A DNA stretch of 64,000 nt from Bacilli bacterium (GTDB taxonomy: Bacteria > Bacillota_I > Bacilli_A > RF39 > UBA660), in the NCBI GenBank assembly GCA_016297695.1, contig JAEDGC010000002.1, forward strand, positions 47,937 to 111,936. Direction: 5' to 3'. Positions 1 to 8,292 of the stretch are shown piece by piece. Positions within the stretch are counted from its first letter, which is position 1. Each line of letters begins with the position of its first letter. Position numbers and translations under genes: made by a program. Below the pieces are notes generated by a model, which saw nothing but the letters and a program-made list of their open reading frames with translations, was not told where the DNA came from and ran no database searches.

Positions 1-40
1 TTACAGTCATGAAGTATTCTTCCCAACTAAGTCTTCTCAT
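1..40 (-). CDS. dCMP deaminase, N-terminal fragment (cut by window edge)
   Basis: Only the first 13 codons lie in the window. They read MRRLSWEEYFMTV, which matches the usual opening of deoxycytidylate deaminases (SWxEYFM). These enzymes convert dCMP to dUMP for thymidylate synthesis. The ATG at 38-40 follows an AGGAGAG ribosome site and a consensus promoter. The zinc-binding deaminase motifs would lie outside the window, so the call rests on the N-terminus and on the neighbouring dUTPase and ribonucleotide reductase. Confidence 0.6.
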   Translation of the reverse strand, partial: MRRLSWEEYFMTV

Positions 41-68
41 TTAATCTCTCCTTTATTCATTTACTTAT

Positions 69-97
69 ATTATACAAGAAATGTTATCAAATGTCTA
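69..97 (-). promoter_or_regulatory. Promoter for the dCMP deaminase-like gene
   Basis: -35 TAGACA (92-97), 17-bp spacer, -10 TATAAT (69-74). It carries the shared ATTTGATAA spacer start and AAGTAAAT after the -10. Confidence 0.8.
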
Positions 98-101
98 GTA
101 T

Positions 102-455
102 TTATCTTATTCTATTTTTAGTTCCTATTTTAACTAATTCAAATTCTTTCCTTCCAATACTTAATCTACATTCTATAATTCTAAATTTACTATAGCTATT
201 CATAATATCAAAATCTTCAAATTCTTCTGTTTTGATTTCTTTATAAATTTGAAAATTTGTTAACTCCTGTAATATTTCTACAAGCTCATCCATAAATATC
301 AAAAATTCATCTTCAGTCCATTTATCAATATCTACTCTATAACCTATTATACTAAATTCATCTTTCATACGTTTAAGTCTTTTATTAAAATTTCTTTGTT
401 CTATTTCTATTACTTTTAGCAATAAATTTCTATCATCATTTAATTGTTCTAACAT
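102..455 (-). CDS. Hypothetical acidic protein, 117 aa
   Basis: Not recognised. It is a charged, mostly helical protein without cysteines or membrane segments. The ATG at 453-455 is chosen because a GGTGGTG ribosome site lies just upstream. A longer reading to 485 would begin inside the -10 region of its own promoter. It is a single-gene unit between the permease terminator and the promoter of the next unit. Confidence 0.75.
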   Translation of the reverse strand: MLEQLNDDRNLLLKVIEIEQRNFNKRLKRMKDEFSIIGYRVDIDKWTEDEFLIFMDELVEILQELTNFQIYKEIKTEEFEDFDIMNSYSKFRIIECRLSIGRKEFELVKIGTKNRIR

Positions 456-476
456 ATAATCACCACCTTTAAATAT

Positions 477-505
477 ATTATACAATACTTTTTATAAAAT
501 GTAAA
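477..505 (-). promoter_or_regulatory. Promoter for the 117-aa gene
   Basis: -35 TTTACA (500-505), 17-bp spacer beginning ATTTTATAA, -10 TATAAT (477-482). It lies directly behind the permease terminator. Confidence 0.8.
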
Positions 506-535
506 GAAAAATCCCTAAGAAAAATCTTAGGGATT
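505..535 (-). terminator. Terminator of the uracil permease gene
   Basis: An 11-bp perfect stem (510-520 with 525-535, AATCCCTAAGA) is followed on the minus strand by TTTCTTT. Confidence 0.85.
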
Positions 536-540
536 GTCAG

Positions 541-1716
541 TTACATGTCTTTATGATTTAATACTAAATTCAATATAACTCCAACTATTGCTGATAATGC
601 TAATGAAGATAATGTTACAACTCCAATTGTTAATGTTATATTTCCTAAGCCTATTATTAACATTACTGCAATTATTATTAAGTTTTTAATTGATTTATAA
701 GATTTATTATCTTTAATACTTTTAAATCCAACCCAACTTATCATAAAATATAATTGTAAGCTTATTGCACCAACAACAAAACTAGGTATTGTTTGCAAAG
801 CTCCACTTAAAAAACCACATAAAGATAGTATTATTGCTAATATACCAGCACGTCTTGTTAATTTTGGGTCACATTGTTTAGTTAAGGCTAATACAGAAGT
901 AGATTCTCCATATGTAGTATTACCTACCGAACCAAATAATCCACCTAAAGCTGTTGCTAAACCATCACCTATTAAAGTTTTATGTATTCCTGGTTCTTTT
1001 ATATAATCTTTGTTTGTTACAGTTCCTAAAGTAGTTATATCCCCTATATGCTCAAGCATTGTTACTACTGCTACTGGTGCAATTATAAGTATAGCACTTA
1101 AATCAAATTGTGGAATAACTAAATGAGGTAAGGATACAATATTTGCTTGTGTTATACTTGTGAAGTCAACTAATCCAAAGTAAGCAGAAATTACATAACC
1201 AACTATTAAAGCTAACATTATACCTAATTGCTTAAAGAAACCTTTTCCAAATATAATAACACCTAAAGAAGTTACTAAAGTGATTATAGCTATTCCTATA
1301 TTTCCTTGTATGTTAGTAATTGCACTTGGTACTAATGACAAACCAATTATTATAATCATCGAACCAGTTATGTGTGAAGGTAATAATCTACTAACTTTTT
1401 CTATTCCAACTTTATATATAATTAAAGCAAATAATATATAAATCAAACCCACAACTATAAATCCACCACAGCTATATTCAAAACCATATTGATTAATAAT
1501 CATGGTCATTGGAGTTATAAAAGCAAAACTCGAACCTAAGAATGCTGGAACTTTATTCTTCGTTACAACTCCAAACAATAATGTTCCTAAACCAGCAGTA
1601 AATAAAGCTGTTGACGGTGGAAAGCCAACCAACAATGGTACTAAGGTAGTTGCACCTACACAAGCCAATAATATTTGCAAACTCAAAATCCATTCTTTTA
1701 TATTTTTTTTATTCAT
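541..1716 (-). CDS. uraA: Uracil/xanthine permease (NCS2 family)
   Basis: A 391-aa polytopic membrane protein of the nucleobase-cation symporter-2 family, which imports uracil or xanthine with protons. Length is close to bacterial UraA/PyrP (about 415-430 aa). The PAFLGSSFAFI region, a conserved EHIGD around residue 218 and GNTTYGES around residue 260 match the substrate-binding segments of NCS2 carriers. A GAAAGGTAGG ribosome site precedes the ATG. A nucleobase transporter is unusual in a phage; beside dUTPase, dCMP deaminase and ribonucleotide reductase it probably feeds pyrimidine salvage. Uracil versus xanthine specificity cannot be settled from sequence alone. Confidence 0.9.
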   Translation of the reverse strand: MNKKNIKEWILSLQILLACVGATTLVPLLVGFPPSTALFTAGLGTLLFGVVTKNKVPAFLGSSFAFITPMTMIINQYGFEYSCGGFIVVGLIYILFALIIYKVGIEKVSRLLPSHITGSMIIIIGLSLVPSAITNIQGNIGIAIITLVTSLGVIIFGKGFFKQLGIMLALIVGYVISAYFGLVDFTSITQANIVSLPHLVIPQFDLSAILIIAPVAVVTMLEHIGDITTLGTVTNKDYIKEPGIHKTLIGDGLATALGGLFGSVGNTTYGESTSVLALTKQCDPKLTRRAGILAIILSLCGFLSGALQTIPSFVVGAISLQLYFMISWVGFKSIKDNKSYKSIKNLIIIAVMLIIGLGNITLTIGVVTLSSLALSAIVGVILNLVLNHKDM

Positions 1717-1763
1717 AATTACCTACCTTTCTCTACCTCTCGTGGATAGAATTAAAATTTTAT

Positions 1764-2483
1764 TTAATCAGTTATTTCTACTTTATAATTATACATAGCA
1801 TCATATAATTCTTTTGGAATATAAGGTTTGTATTCATCAGCTACTTGTTTAATATAATTTTCCTTTGCTTTTTTATATGATTCAAATGCTTCTTGTGGAG
1901 TATTATATAAACCTAAATATACACGCTGTTTTTTACCATTCTCTATTTTACTTATTTGACTTCTATATTTTTTATTTTGTTTATTATAATAAACCCCTAT
2001 TGGCAAATCACCTCTTAATTTATTTGATTTAGTAAATAGTTTATTTATTCTTTGAGGTACTATAATACAGGTTTGAGGGCTATATATTTTATTTCCTTTG
2101 CATAATATATCTTTATCTATTTCCATTTTTTCATTGTTTATAGTATAATAATTATTATAATACCATTCTGCAAAATTTTGATAACACATCCATTCTTCGC
2201 AAATAATACAATCTTTATATGTTGGATATTTTTCTTGATAACTGCTATCATAACATCTTTGCAATATTTTCATCCATTCATGATAACATCTAGTCTCTTT
2301 ATTATTTTCCCTAGTTTTATATTCTCCCTCACCTAAATATCCAATTCCTCTAAATCTTTTTTCATATGGACATATAATAGAACCCTCCTTAAAATGACTA
2401 TATCTTCCATGCTTAAAAGTCCAATTATATTGAGGGAAGTATATATCTATATCTTTAGCATTTCTATATTCTATAATTTTCAT
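1764..2483 (-). CDS. HNH/AP2-type homing endonuclease (free-standing)
   Basis: A 239-aa protein built like phage HNH endonucleases. It has an MKIIEYRNAKDIDIYF opening, a nuclease core with CxxCxxW near residue 95 (CIICEEW) and asparagine/histidine-rich segments, and a C-terminal AP2-like DNA-binding domain (GVYYNKQNKKYRSQI through YLGLYNTPQEAF). Codons upstream of the ATG stay open for about 12 residues (ending NNFGSR) and look like the normal N-terminus of this family. The true start may therefore be an ATT codon near 2516 or the gene may have lost its start. It sits between genes rather than in an intron. Confidence 0.75.
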   Translation of the reverse strand: MKIIEYRNAKDIDIYFPQYNWTFKHGRYSHFKEGSIICPYEKRFRGIGYLGEGEYKTRENNKETRCYHEWMKILQRCYDSSYQEKYPTYKDCIICEEWMCYQNFAEWYYNNYYTINNEKMEIDKDILCKGNKIYSPQTCIIVPQRINKLFTKSNKLRGDLPIGVYYNKQNKKYRSQISKIENGKKQRVYLGLYNTPQEAFESYKKAKENYIKQVADEYKPYIPKELYDAMYNYKVEITD

Positions 2484-2550
2484 CCTACTACCAAAATTAT
2501 TAAATCTCTCTTCTCCAATAATATCTTATCATCCTTTCTGAGTATCTTAT

Positions 2551-2766
2551 TTATATTACTTCAAAACTTTCCTTAAAACAACTTTCTTCACACATATAAA
2601 TTTCTTCATTATCATCTACTATATTATAAAACATATGACCTTTCATTATATAACTTTCACCGGCACTATAAAATATGGATATAATTTGATATACTTCATC
2701 TTTTGTAAATCCATGCATATCACTTCTAATACACTTAACAAGGTTTCTTACTTGATTATTTTTCAT
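2551..2766 (-). CDS. Hypothetical protein, 71 aa
   Basis: Not recognised. A small acidic protein with three cysteines and no membrane segment. It starts 11 bases after the ATPase gene with a GGAGGTG ribosome site, so the two are probably co-transcribed. Confidence 0.65.
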   Translation of the reverse strand: MKNNQVRNLVKCIRSDMHGFTKDEVYQIISIFYSAGESYIMKGHMFYNIVDDNEEIYMCEESCFKESFEVI

Positions 2767-2777
2767 ACTCCACCTCC

Positions 2778-3494
2778 TTACAATCTTATCTTACCTTCTA
2801 TTGTATTCATAATATCTTTTATGTCATTATTTGTAAATACATAATAATCAATACCATTAGATTCTAATACATGTCGAGTAATATTATCTATTTCTATTGC
2901 TTCCTCTTCGGTTTGATTTCTTCCATTAGGCTGATATTCAACTTGTCTCTTTAGTAAGATATTTAAATTATTGTATTCATTGAATGTTTTTAAACATAAA
3001 TCACATAATTCCTTATCATGTTGATTATAAGCATTAGTCAATAACAAAGGTCTATCAGTTACTATAATATCCACTTTACCATTAACTCGAAACATTCTAT
3101 GATTTTGCTTAGCGAATATGTATAGCTCGTCTTTAAAAGTTTCATCTCTCTTTTCCCAAATTAAGTCCTTCGCAAATTCCGTCACCATCTCACAGTCATA
3201 ACCTTTGATTTTAAGTTCTGCGAATATTTGAGCCATAAGGGTAGATTTACCTACCCCAGCTCCTCCAAATAGGTTAACCACCAAGGTTCTTTTCTCTGTT
3301 GTAAAATAAGAATTAAAATAATCTTCAGTTATTATATGAGGTTGAGAAATATCGTCTTTTATCTTTACTGCATAAGTTTTAGAAAAATATTGTTCATAAG
3401 CTTCCTCTACAACTTTATATATTTGATTATGTGTAAAAAAACCTGTTGTTTTACCTGTATATCTAACCATACTTCCTTTTTTAAGATTTCTCAT
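2778..3494 (-). CDS. NadR/AAA_28-type P-loop ATPase with N-terminal SH3-like domain
   Basis: 238 aa. Residues 1-65 form a small basic domain (GSMVRYTGKTTGFFTHNQIYKV) like SH3/KOW-type phage modules. From residue 70 there is a P-loop kinase fold with Walker A GGAGVGKST and a DRPLLLTNAY segment typical of the NadR-like AAA_28 family found in many phages. The NadR relationship would suggest a nucleotide or NAD-ribose kinase role, but the substrate cannot be read from the sequence. It overlaps no neighbour and follows the 71-aa zinc-ligand-like gene at 3496. Confidence 0.7.
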   Translation of the reverse strand: MRNLKKGSMVRYTGKTTGFFTHNQIYKVVEEAYEQYFSKTYAVKIKDDISQPHIITEDYFNSYFTTEKRTLVVNLFGGAGVGKSTLMAQIFAELKIKGYDCEMVTEFAKDLIWEKRDETFKDELYIFAKQNHRMFRVNGKVDIIVTDRPLLLTNAYNQHDKELCDLCLKTFNEYNNLNILLKRQVEYQPNGRNQTEEEAIEIDNITRHVLESNGIDYYVFTNNDIKDIMNTIEGKIRL

Positions 3495-3495
3495 A

Positions 3496-3711
3496 TTATT
3501 CCTCCTCCCATTTAATATTTTTATACTCTATGTTTATTTTATCTACTACTTCATCTATTGTTAGTTCTCCTTTTAATCCTCTACTTAGATGATATAACAT
3601 AGAACAATAGTATCCTATTTCACAGCCTTTACATTGTTCTTCAACATCACATGGCAACGTTGCAAAATCTATTAGTTTATCGAATAATTCTTTTAAGTCT
3701 TTTTCATTCAT
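3496..3711 (-). CDS. Hypothetical cysteine-containing protein, 71 aa
   Basis: Not recognised. Contains CDVEEQCKGCEIGYYC, a possible metal-binding cysteine cluster in the middle of a helical protein. The ATG at 3709-3711 is preferred over an upstream GTG because GAGGTG lies six bases before it. First gene of the unit that also holds the NadR-like ATPase. Confidence 0.65.
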   Translation of the reverse strand: MNEKDLKELFDKLIDFATLPCDVEEQCKGCEIGYYCSMLYHLSRGLKGELTIDEVVDKINIEYKNIKWEEE

Positions 3712-3740
3712 ACGCCTCACCTCTTTTATATTTTAATTAT

Positions 3741-3769
3741 ATTATACATATATAATTATTAATTGTCAA
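3741..3769 (-). promoter_or_regulatory. Promoter for the 71-aa gene and the NadR-like ATPase
   Basis: -35 TTGACA (3764-3769), 17-bp spacer, -10 TATAAT (3741-3746). It overlaps the last codons of the FAD oxidoreductase gene. Confidence 0.85.
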
Positions 3770-5199
3770 TAGTTTTTAATAAATTTTCGGCACAAGCTAT
3801 CCCCATTGAACAAGCTGTAGTTAATCCATGACACCATCCACTACCGTCACCAATAAAGTATACATTAGGATTAGATGATTTACCATACTTATCTATTATG
3901 ACTTTATTACTATGGAATTTACATTCAGGTGCATATAATAATGTATTATCTCCATTTATCCCTGGTGCTATTTTATCTAATTCTTCTATAAACTCTAATA
4001 TAGTAACTAATGTTCTATATGGCATAGCACTTGTTATATCGCCTTCATAAGCCTTTGCAGTAGGGTTTATGACTAATTTATCAATACGCTCCTTTAAACT
4101 TCTCCTATTGGCTTTTATGTCCTTCAAAGACTGAAGTATAACACTACCTTTACCTAGGGAGTTAATAGTTTGTATTAATGGATATACATAACTTTCTAAA
4201 GGATTAGGACAATCATCATTGAATGCTCTAGATACTAATATAGCAAAATTTGTATTATCTGATTTTTTATTAGCAAAAGCATGACCATTAGCACAGAATA
4301 TTTTTTTATCACCATAAGGATAACTTTCTATTGTGACATAACCACCAGGGTTTTGACAAAATGTTCTAGCTTTATCTCCAAAAGAACCTTTGAAATATAT
4401 CTTACATTCATAAAAGTTATCATTTATCTTTTTCATAACTTCATTAGGCACTTCAACTCTAACGCCAATATCTACTCTACCATTTTTATATTCTATAGCA
4501 TTATCATCACATATTTCTTTTACAAATTTATTACCACTTCTACCTACTGCTATTATTATTTTATCAAATTCTTCATAAGTTAAAACATGCCCGTACAACG
4601 AATAATTATCTTTATGTTTATACCATATTGCATTATTAAAATCATCAGTAGTTATTTCAGTTATTTCACATTCACTTACTATCCTTACTCCATGTTCCTC
4701 TAAGAAATTCAACATTCTTCCATATATTATTCTTGAGTTTTCACTACCTAAGTGTATTGTAATACATTCACTTATCTCCATATTAGGATTTTCTTTGATT
4801 ATATCTATAATTTCTTGTGCTTCTTTAGTATAATCTTTACCATATATTTTAGACTGAAATTCTTCTATACCAAATTGCTTATATATTTCATATGTTTTCT
4901 TTAGATATTCTGTTATCTCTTCTTGAGTCATTAATTCAGCCATATCTCCACCGACTTTACCAGTTGGGTCAAAGTTTAATTTACTATCTGAGAAACTTCC
5001 AGCTCCACCACATCCACTTGATATTGAACATATCTTACATTTTTTACAAGGAGTATCAGCTGTTACAAAACATTTTCTTTTATCTATGGGTTTACCTTTT
5101 TCAAACATTACTATATTCTTACCATCAAATCCATTGTTAATTAATTCTATAGCACAAAATATGCCTGGCTACACCAGTCCCTACTATACCAACTTTCAT
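3759..5199 (-). pseudogene. FAD/NAD(P)-dependent oxidoreductase interrupted by a +1 frameshift
   Basis: The main frame (449 aa from 5108) is a FAD-dependent dehydrogenase of the COG2509-like type: CxTADTPCKKCKIC near the start, a VAVGRSG-type segment near residue 190 and a C-terminal FAD contact (NPNVYFIGDGSGWCHGLTTA). Its expected N-terminal Rossmann dinucleotide motif lies upstream in another frame. From an ATG at 5197-5199, with a perfect GGAG site, the sequence reads MKVGIVGTGVA, then one extra base (A at 5166) puts the rest (GIFCAIELINNG) out of frame. Unshifted reading ends after about 10 more codons. Skipping one base gives a 479-aa intact protein. It is either a disabling insertion, a sequencing error or a recoding site (GCC AGG C). 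Confidence 0.75.
5164..5169 (-). other. Frameshift position in the FAD oxidoreductase
   Basis: Minus-strand GCC A GGC. The glycine-rich VGTGVAG motif is completed only if the A at 5166 is skipped. In frame 0 the next codon is AGG, which should be rare in an AT-rich genome. No Shine-Dalgarno-like stimulator lies just upstream, unlike the two ACC TGA C sites. Confidence 0.7.
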
Positions 5200-5221
5200 T
5201 ATATCATCTCCTTTATAATAA

Positions 5222-5255
5222 ATTAGCCCCCTAATTTTAGAGAGCCAATTTATTG
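5222..5255 (-). other. Hairpin between dUTPase and the FAD gene
   Basis: Minus-strand AAATTGGCTCTC pairs with GGGGGCTAATTT across an 8-nt loop (12 pairs, three of them G-U). It lies just after the dUTPase stop but lacks a clean T run. It may be a weak terminator or a leader structure before the FAD gene ribosome site. Confidence 0.45.
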
Positions 5256-5270
5256 TTAATTAATTTTAAA

Positions 5271-5936
5271 TTATTTTTCTCCAGTAGAACCAAAACCACC
5301 ACGATTATAATTTCCTAGGTCTTCAACTTTTTTAAATGTTGGCATTTCCATAGCATCTACGATTTCAAACTGAGCAATTTTATCATCTTTTTTAACCCAT
5401 GTACCAGCAACAGTTACTTTATGACCATTTATCTTAACTTTTTCTACTTGCTTAGGCATAGTACATTGTACTGGCATGTGCCATATATCATCATTTCCAC
5501 AATAGCTTTCATCTATTATACCAGTATGATTTGTTTGTATTAATCCCCAAGTTTTAAATGTTGAACTTCTAGGATATAATTTAGCTATTTTACCTTCAGG
5601 TAATTGCATTGCAAATCCTAGGTTAATCATTGCATAAGACATATATGGTATAAATACATCTTCATAAGCATATACATCTATACAATTTCCTTTAGGATTT
5701 ATTACTAATTCTTTAGCTCCATCTAAGTATCTTATAGGTATATCTTTCATTGGGTCAACCCAATCAATACCAATAAATTCAAAATTACCACTAGCCACAA
5801 TATCATTTACATCTATTTTAACTTCTTCTTCTTGATGGCATTTACAATCTCCATCACATTCTCCATTGCAATTGCATTCATGTTCTTCATTCACCATTTC
5901 TTTATCTATAAAAAATCTTTTAATATCTTTATTCAT
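5271..5936 (-). CDS. dut: dUTP diphosphatase with cysteine-rich N-terminal insertion
   Basis: 221 aa, longer than the usual trimeric dUTPase (about 140-170 aa). Motif 3-like YPRSSTFKTWGLIQTNHTGIIDESYCGNDD and the C-terminal GGFGSTG P-loop-like motif are clear, so it should hydrolyse dUTP to dUMP. This keeps uracil out of DNA and supplies dTMP synthesis. The unusual part is an insertion near residues 21-35 (EHECNCNGECDGDCKCHQ) with five cysteines and two histidines, which may bind metal. Ribosome site GGAG, start at 5936; it follows an 81-aa gene by four bases and is co-transcribed with it. Confidence 0.9.
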   Translation of the reverse strand: MNKDIKRFFIDKEMVNEEHECNCNGECDGDCKCHQEEEVKIDVNDIVASGNFEFIGIDWVDPMKDIPIRYLDGAKELVINPKGNCIDVYAYEDVFIPYMSYAMINLGFAMQLPEGKIAKLYPRSSTFKTWGLIQTNHTGIIDESYCGNDDIWHMPVQCTMPKQVEKVKINGHKVTVAGTWVKKDDKIAQFEIVDAMEMPTFKKVEDLGNYNRGGFGSTGEK

Positions 5937-5940
5937 TCTA

Positions 5941-6186
5941 TTACTCCTCTTCTTTTAATTTTCTTTCTAACACATCATTTATTTTACTTATCACTATATT
6001 ATTCATTTCTGATAATAAACTTTGTAAATCTTCAATATCTTTTTCTGACATTTCTCCTTCTAAGTCAACTTCTATATCATCGCCAAATACCATCTTAAAT
6101 ATAGATAGGCTTAAAGTACCATTTCCTTCTTCATCATATTGTATTGATAATTCACCAATAACTTGCTTATCTTCTTGTTTACTCAT
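5941..6186 (-). CDS. Hypothetical acidic protein, 81 aa
   Basis: Not recognised. Very acidic, with a beta-rich first half (GELSIQYDEEGNGTLSLSIF) and a helical second half ending in KLKEEE. First gene of the dUTPase unit, with GGAGTTGATACA upstream of the ATG. Confidence 0.7.
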   Translation of the reverse strand: MSKQEDKQVIGELSIQYDEEGNGTLSLSIFKMVFGDDIEVDLEGEMSEKDIEDLQSLLSEMNNIVISKINDVLERKLKEEE

Positions 6187-6217
6187 TGTATCAACTCCTT
6201 TATTTCACTTTAACTAT

Positions 6218-6246
6218 ATTATACAGTTATTATTGTTTGTTGTCAA
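6218..6246 (-). promoter_or_regulatory. Promoter for the 81-aa gene and dUTPase
   Basis: -35 TTGACA (6241-6246), 17-bp spacer, -10 TATAAT (6218-6223). It overlaps the end of the next upstream gene, and the spacer differs from the common ATTTGATAA. Confidence 0.8.
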
Positions 6247-6478
6247 TTCTTTTTACACAAATTTTTTCTTTTTTTAAACTATGACTATCTAATATATCTT
6301 CAAACCATACATATAAACTATCTATGTCATTATTTAAGGTCATTTCTAATAAAGTATCTTCTAGTATTCTCTTCTCTTTTATAATTTCTCTAGCTGTACA
6401 ATATTTATATTTATGAACAAATAGTTGTTGACCAAAGCTATTAGTATATTCAGCAAATAATCCATATAATTTTTTCAT
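6230..6478 (-). CDS. Hypothetical protein, 82 aa
   Basis: Not recognised. Begins MKKLYGLFAEYTNSFGQQLFVHKYKYC and ends in a basic KKEKICVKRIDNKQ tail. GGAG ribosome site. It is the last gene of the guanylate kinase / RuvC unit and its end carries the promoter for the dUTPase unit. Confidence 0.65.
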   Translation of the reverse strand: MKKLYGLFAEYTNSFGQQLFVHKYKYCTAREIIKEKRILEDTLLEMTLNNDIDSLYVWFEDILDSHSLKKEKICVKRIDNKQ

Positions 6479-6480
6479 AA

Positions 6481-6813
6481 TTATTCTCCTCTCAAATTAC
6501 TTATAACTATAAATTTAATAAATTCCTGTTCCATAAGTTTACTTAATATTTGTTCTTTCGATATCGTTTGTTTTGAAGTATTAAGATAATATAAATCTCT
6601 CTTGCGTATACCTAATACTTTTTCTATAGTGCCATATGATAAAGTACAGTCTACTGTTATTGAATATTCATTCTTTAAATTAGCATAAACGTCACTAACT
6701 ATTATATTTACATCATATGGCTCAGTTGTTCTTATGTGATTTTTTATTCTTTCGTTTTTATATAATTCTCCTATTTTAATATTTACATCTTTAAATGTTA
6801 TAAATCTTTTCAT
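6481..6813 (-). CDS. Hypothetical protein, 110 aa
   Basis: Not recognised. Contains a beta-rich middle (YDVNIIVSDVYANLKNEYSI) and a lysine-rich second half. GGAGAGATTTT precedes the ATG; two bases separate it from the next gene, so it is translationally close to its neighbours. Confidence 0.65.
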   Translation of the reverse strand: MKRFITFKDVNIKIGELYKNERIKNHIRTTEPYDVNIIVSDVYANLKNEYSITVDCTLSYGTIEKVLGIRKRDLYYLNTSKQTISKEQILSKLMEQEFIKFIVISNLRGE

Positions 6814-6824
6814 AAAATCTCTCC

Positions 6825-7343
6825 TTATTTATTAAGTTTTTTATATAAACAGTATGCTAGTCCAAGTGCATCTGCTATATCATCATTTTTATTTTTTCCT
6901 CTACTATGAAATTCTCCTAAATCAACCATATTATCGCATACCCATTTATGGGTACCTTCTTTTGACTTATTCCCAATTCCAGTTGTAATTTTTTTCCATT
7001 GCGAAGGTGTATAAGTATATATTAAAGTATAACCATTAATGTATAAAGTTATGTATACTGCTCCAAACAATCTGGCGAGTGTTTTTCCTGTGCCTTGATA
7101 TTTCTTATCAACGTATGAGTCTTCAATAGCAATATGTGTAACTTCATATCCATTAGCAATACTTAATACTGTTTCTGCTATATGAATTATTTTCTTCATT
7201 TCATCCCCATTAAACTCCTTTGAGCCAATGGGGATATTATCATAAGCTATAACTTCTGCATTATCTCCGTCAATTACTGCTACACCTGTACTCTGTATAG
7301 ATAAATCTAGCGACATAATTATTTTTTTCTTTTCGTTTTGCAT
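6825..7343 (-). CDS. RuvC-like Holliday junction resolvase
   Basis: 172 aa with the RNase H-like fold of RuvC. It has MSLDLSIQSTGVAVID (first Asp) near residue 12, HIAIEDSYVDKK (Glu) near residue 78, and a C-terminal KNDDIADALGLAYCL (paired Asp) near residue 155. The family cuts four-way DNA junctions, in phages usually to resolve branched replication or packaging intermediates. It overlaps the end of the guanylate kinase gene by 25 bases, which suggests translational coupling. Confidence 0.85.
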   Translation of the reverse strand: MQNEKKKIIMSLDLSIQSTGVAVIDGDNAEVIAYDNIPIGSKEFNGDEMKKIIHIAETVLSIANGYEVTHIAIEDSYVDKKYQGTGKTLARLFGAVYITLYINGYTLIYTYTPSQWKKITTGIGNKSKEGTHKWVCDNMVDLGEFHSRGKNKNDDIADALGLAYCLYKKLNK

Positions 7344-7960
7344 TTAATTTCTTTCACCTCATTAATATGTTTAGTTATTATATTTTCTACTTCTTTAATC
7401 GCCTCTTCTAATCTACCATTTGTATTCTTAACTTCATGATATACAGTACGAACTCTAAAATCCATAAAACGTTCATAATCATCTTTTAATCTTCTATCTA
7501 CTTCTGCTTCTAAATCCCCTCTAGCTAATGCTCTAGCTTTAAGTTCTTCTTGAGGTGCTGATATAAATATTGGAACTATTCTACCATTTCCTACATAATT
7601 TTTAAGTTCTTTATATCCTACTGAATCAACTATAACTATTAGATAATCATCTTTTTCTAATTCCATTCTTTCTATACCATATCTCCAAGTCGCATCTTTT
7701 TCTACTCCATTTTCTTTCACTTTAGTATGATATATTCTTTGTTCAACAAAATCTGTACCTCTTCTAAAAAACTCTGTATCATCTATAAAATAATATTCAA
7801 CTCCTTCTGTCTCGCCTTTTCTCATAGGTCTAGTTGTTGTACTTATTATTGGTTTAACATCATTTATATCTTTTAATACTTGCTTAAGTATCGTATCCTT
7901 ACCTACACCCATATAGCCAAGTAATGCAAATATCTTTTTCGCTCTAACATTTCTACTCAT
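7319..7960 (-). CDS. gmk: Guanylate kinase
   Basis: 213 aa, normal length for (d)GMP kinase. P-loop GYMGVGKDT (residues 14-22; standard GxxGxGKST with Asp in place of Ser), STTTRPMRKGETEGVEYYFI (GMP-binding) and VEQRIYHTKVKENG segments are all present. It converts GMP/dGMP to the diphosphate, feeding the ribonucleotide reductase and dGTP pools. GGAGATGATATA precedes the ATG. First gene of the unit, with its own consensus promoter. Confidence 0.9.
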   Translation of the reverse strand: MSRNVRAKKIFALLGYMGVGKDTILKQVLKDINDVKPIISTTTRPMRKGETEGVEYYFIDDTEFFRRGTDFVEQRIYHTKVKENGVEKDATWRYGIERMELEKDDYLIVIVDSVGYKELKNYVGNGRIVPIFISAPQEELKARALARGDLEAEVDRRLKDDYERFMDFRVRTVYHEVKNTNGRLEEAIKEVENIITKHINEVKEIKCKTKRKK

Positions 7961-7990
7961 TATATCATCTCCTTATCTATCTTTACTTAT

Positions 7991-8019
7991 ATTATACATA
8001 TTATCTTATCAAATGTCAA
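7991..8019 (-). promoter_or_regulatory. Promoter for guanylate kinase unit
   Basis: -35 TTGACA (8014-8019), spacer starting TTTGATAA, 17 bp, -10 TATAAT (7991-7996), then AAGTAAAG. Confidence 0.9.
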
Positions 8020-8031
8020 TATAAAAATTAA

Positions 8032-8066
8032 AAAAGCTGAATAAGAATTTATCCTATTCAGCTTTT
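8032..8066 (-). terminator. Terminator of the ribonucleotide reductase unit
   Basis: Stem AAAAGCTGAATA (8055-8066 with 8032-8043) followed by a T-rich tract on the minus strand. Confidence 0.85.
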
Positions 8067-8070
8067 AATA

Positions 8071-8232
8071 TTATTTATCATTACGCTTATCTGTTAAGTA
8101 TTTACATCCTAATGCTGTAAATCCTAATATACCTATACTTGGTGTTAATGGAAGTCCAGCTATTAATAACATAGCTGAAACTCCTCCTATTGTAATTAAA
8201 TTTGCAGTTGTATTACTTATTTGTTTTTTCAT
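8071..8232 (-). CDS. Small membrane protein, 53 aa
   Basis: Too short for usual gene callers but has a clear GGAGAGAATAAT ribosome site. One long hydrophobic segment covers roughly residues 10-45 (LITIGGVSAMLLIAGLPLTP and on), with a charged C-terminus TDKRNDK. Function unknown. It lies between ribonucleotide reductase and the terminator, so it is the last gene of that unit. Confidence 0.65.
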   Translation of the reverse strand: MKKQISNTTANLITIGGVSAMLLIAGLPLTPSIGILGFTALGCKYLTDKRNDK

Positions 8233-8292
8233 ATTATTCTCTCCTTTTAATAATCACCTTCTCTATATTTTATTATCTTTAGTTAATCTATA

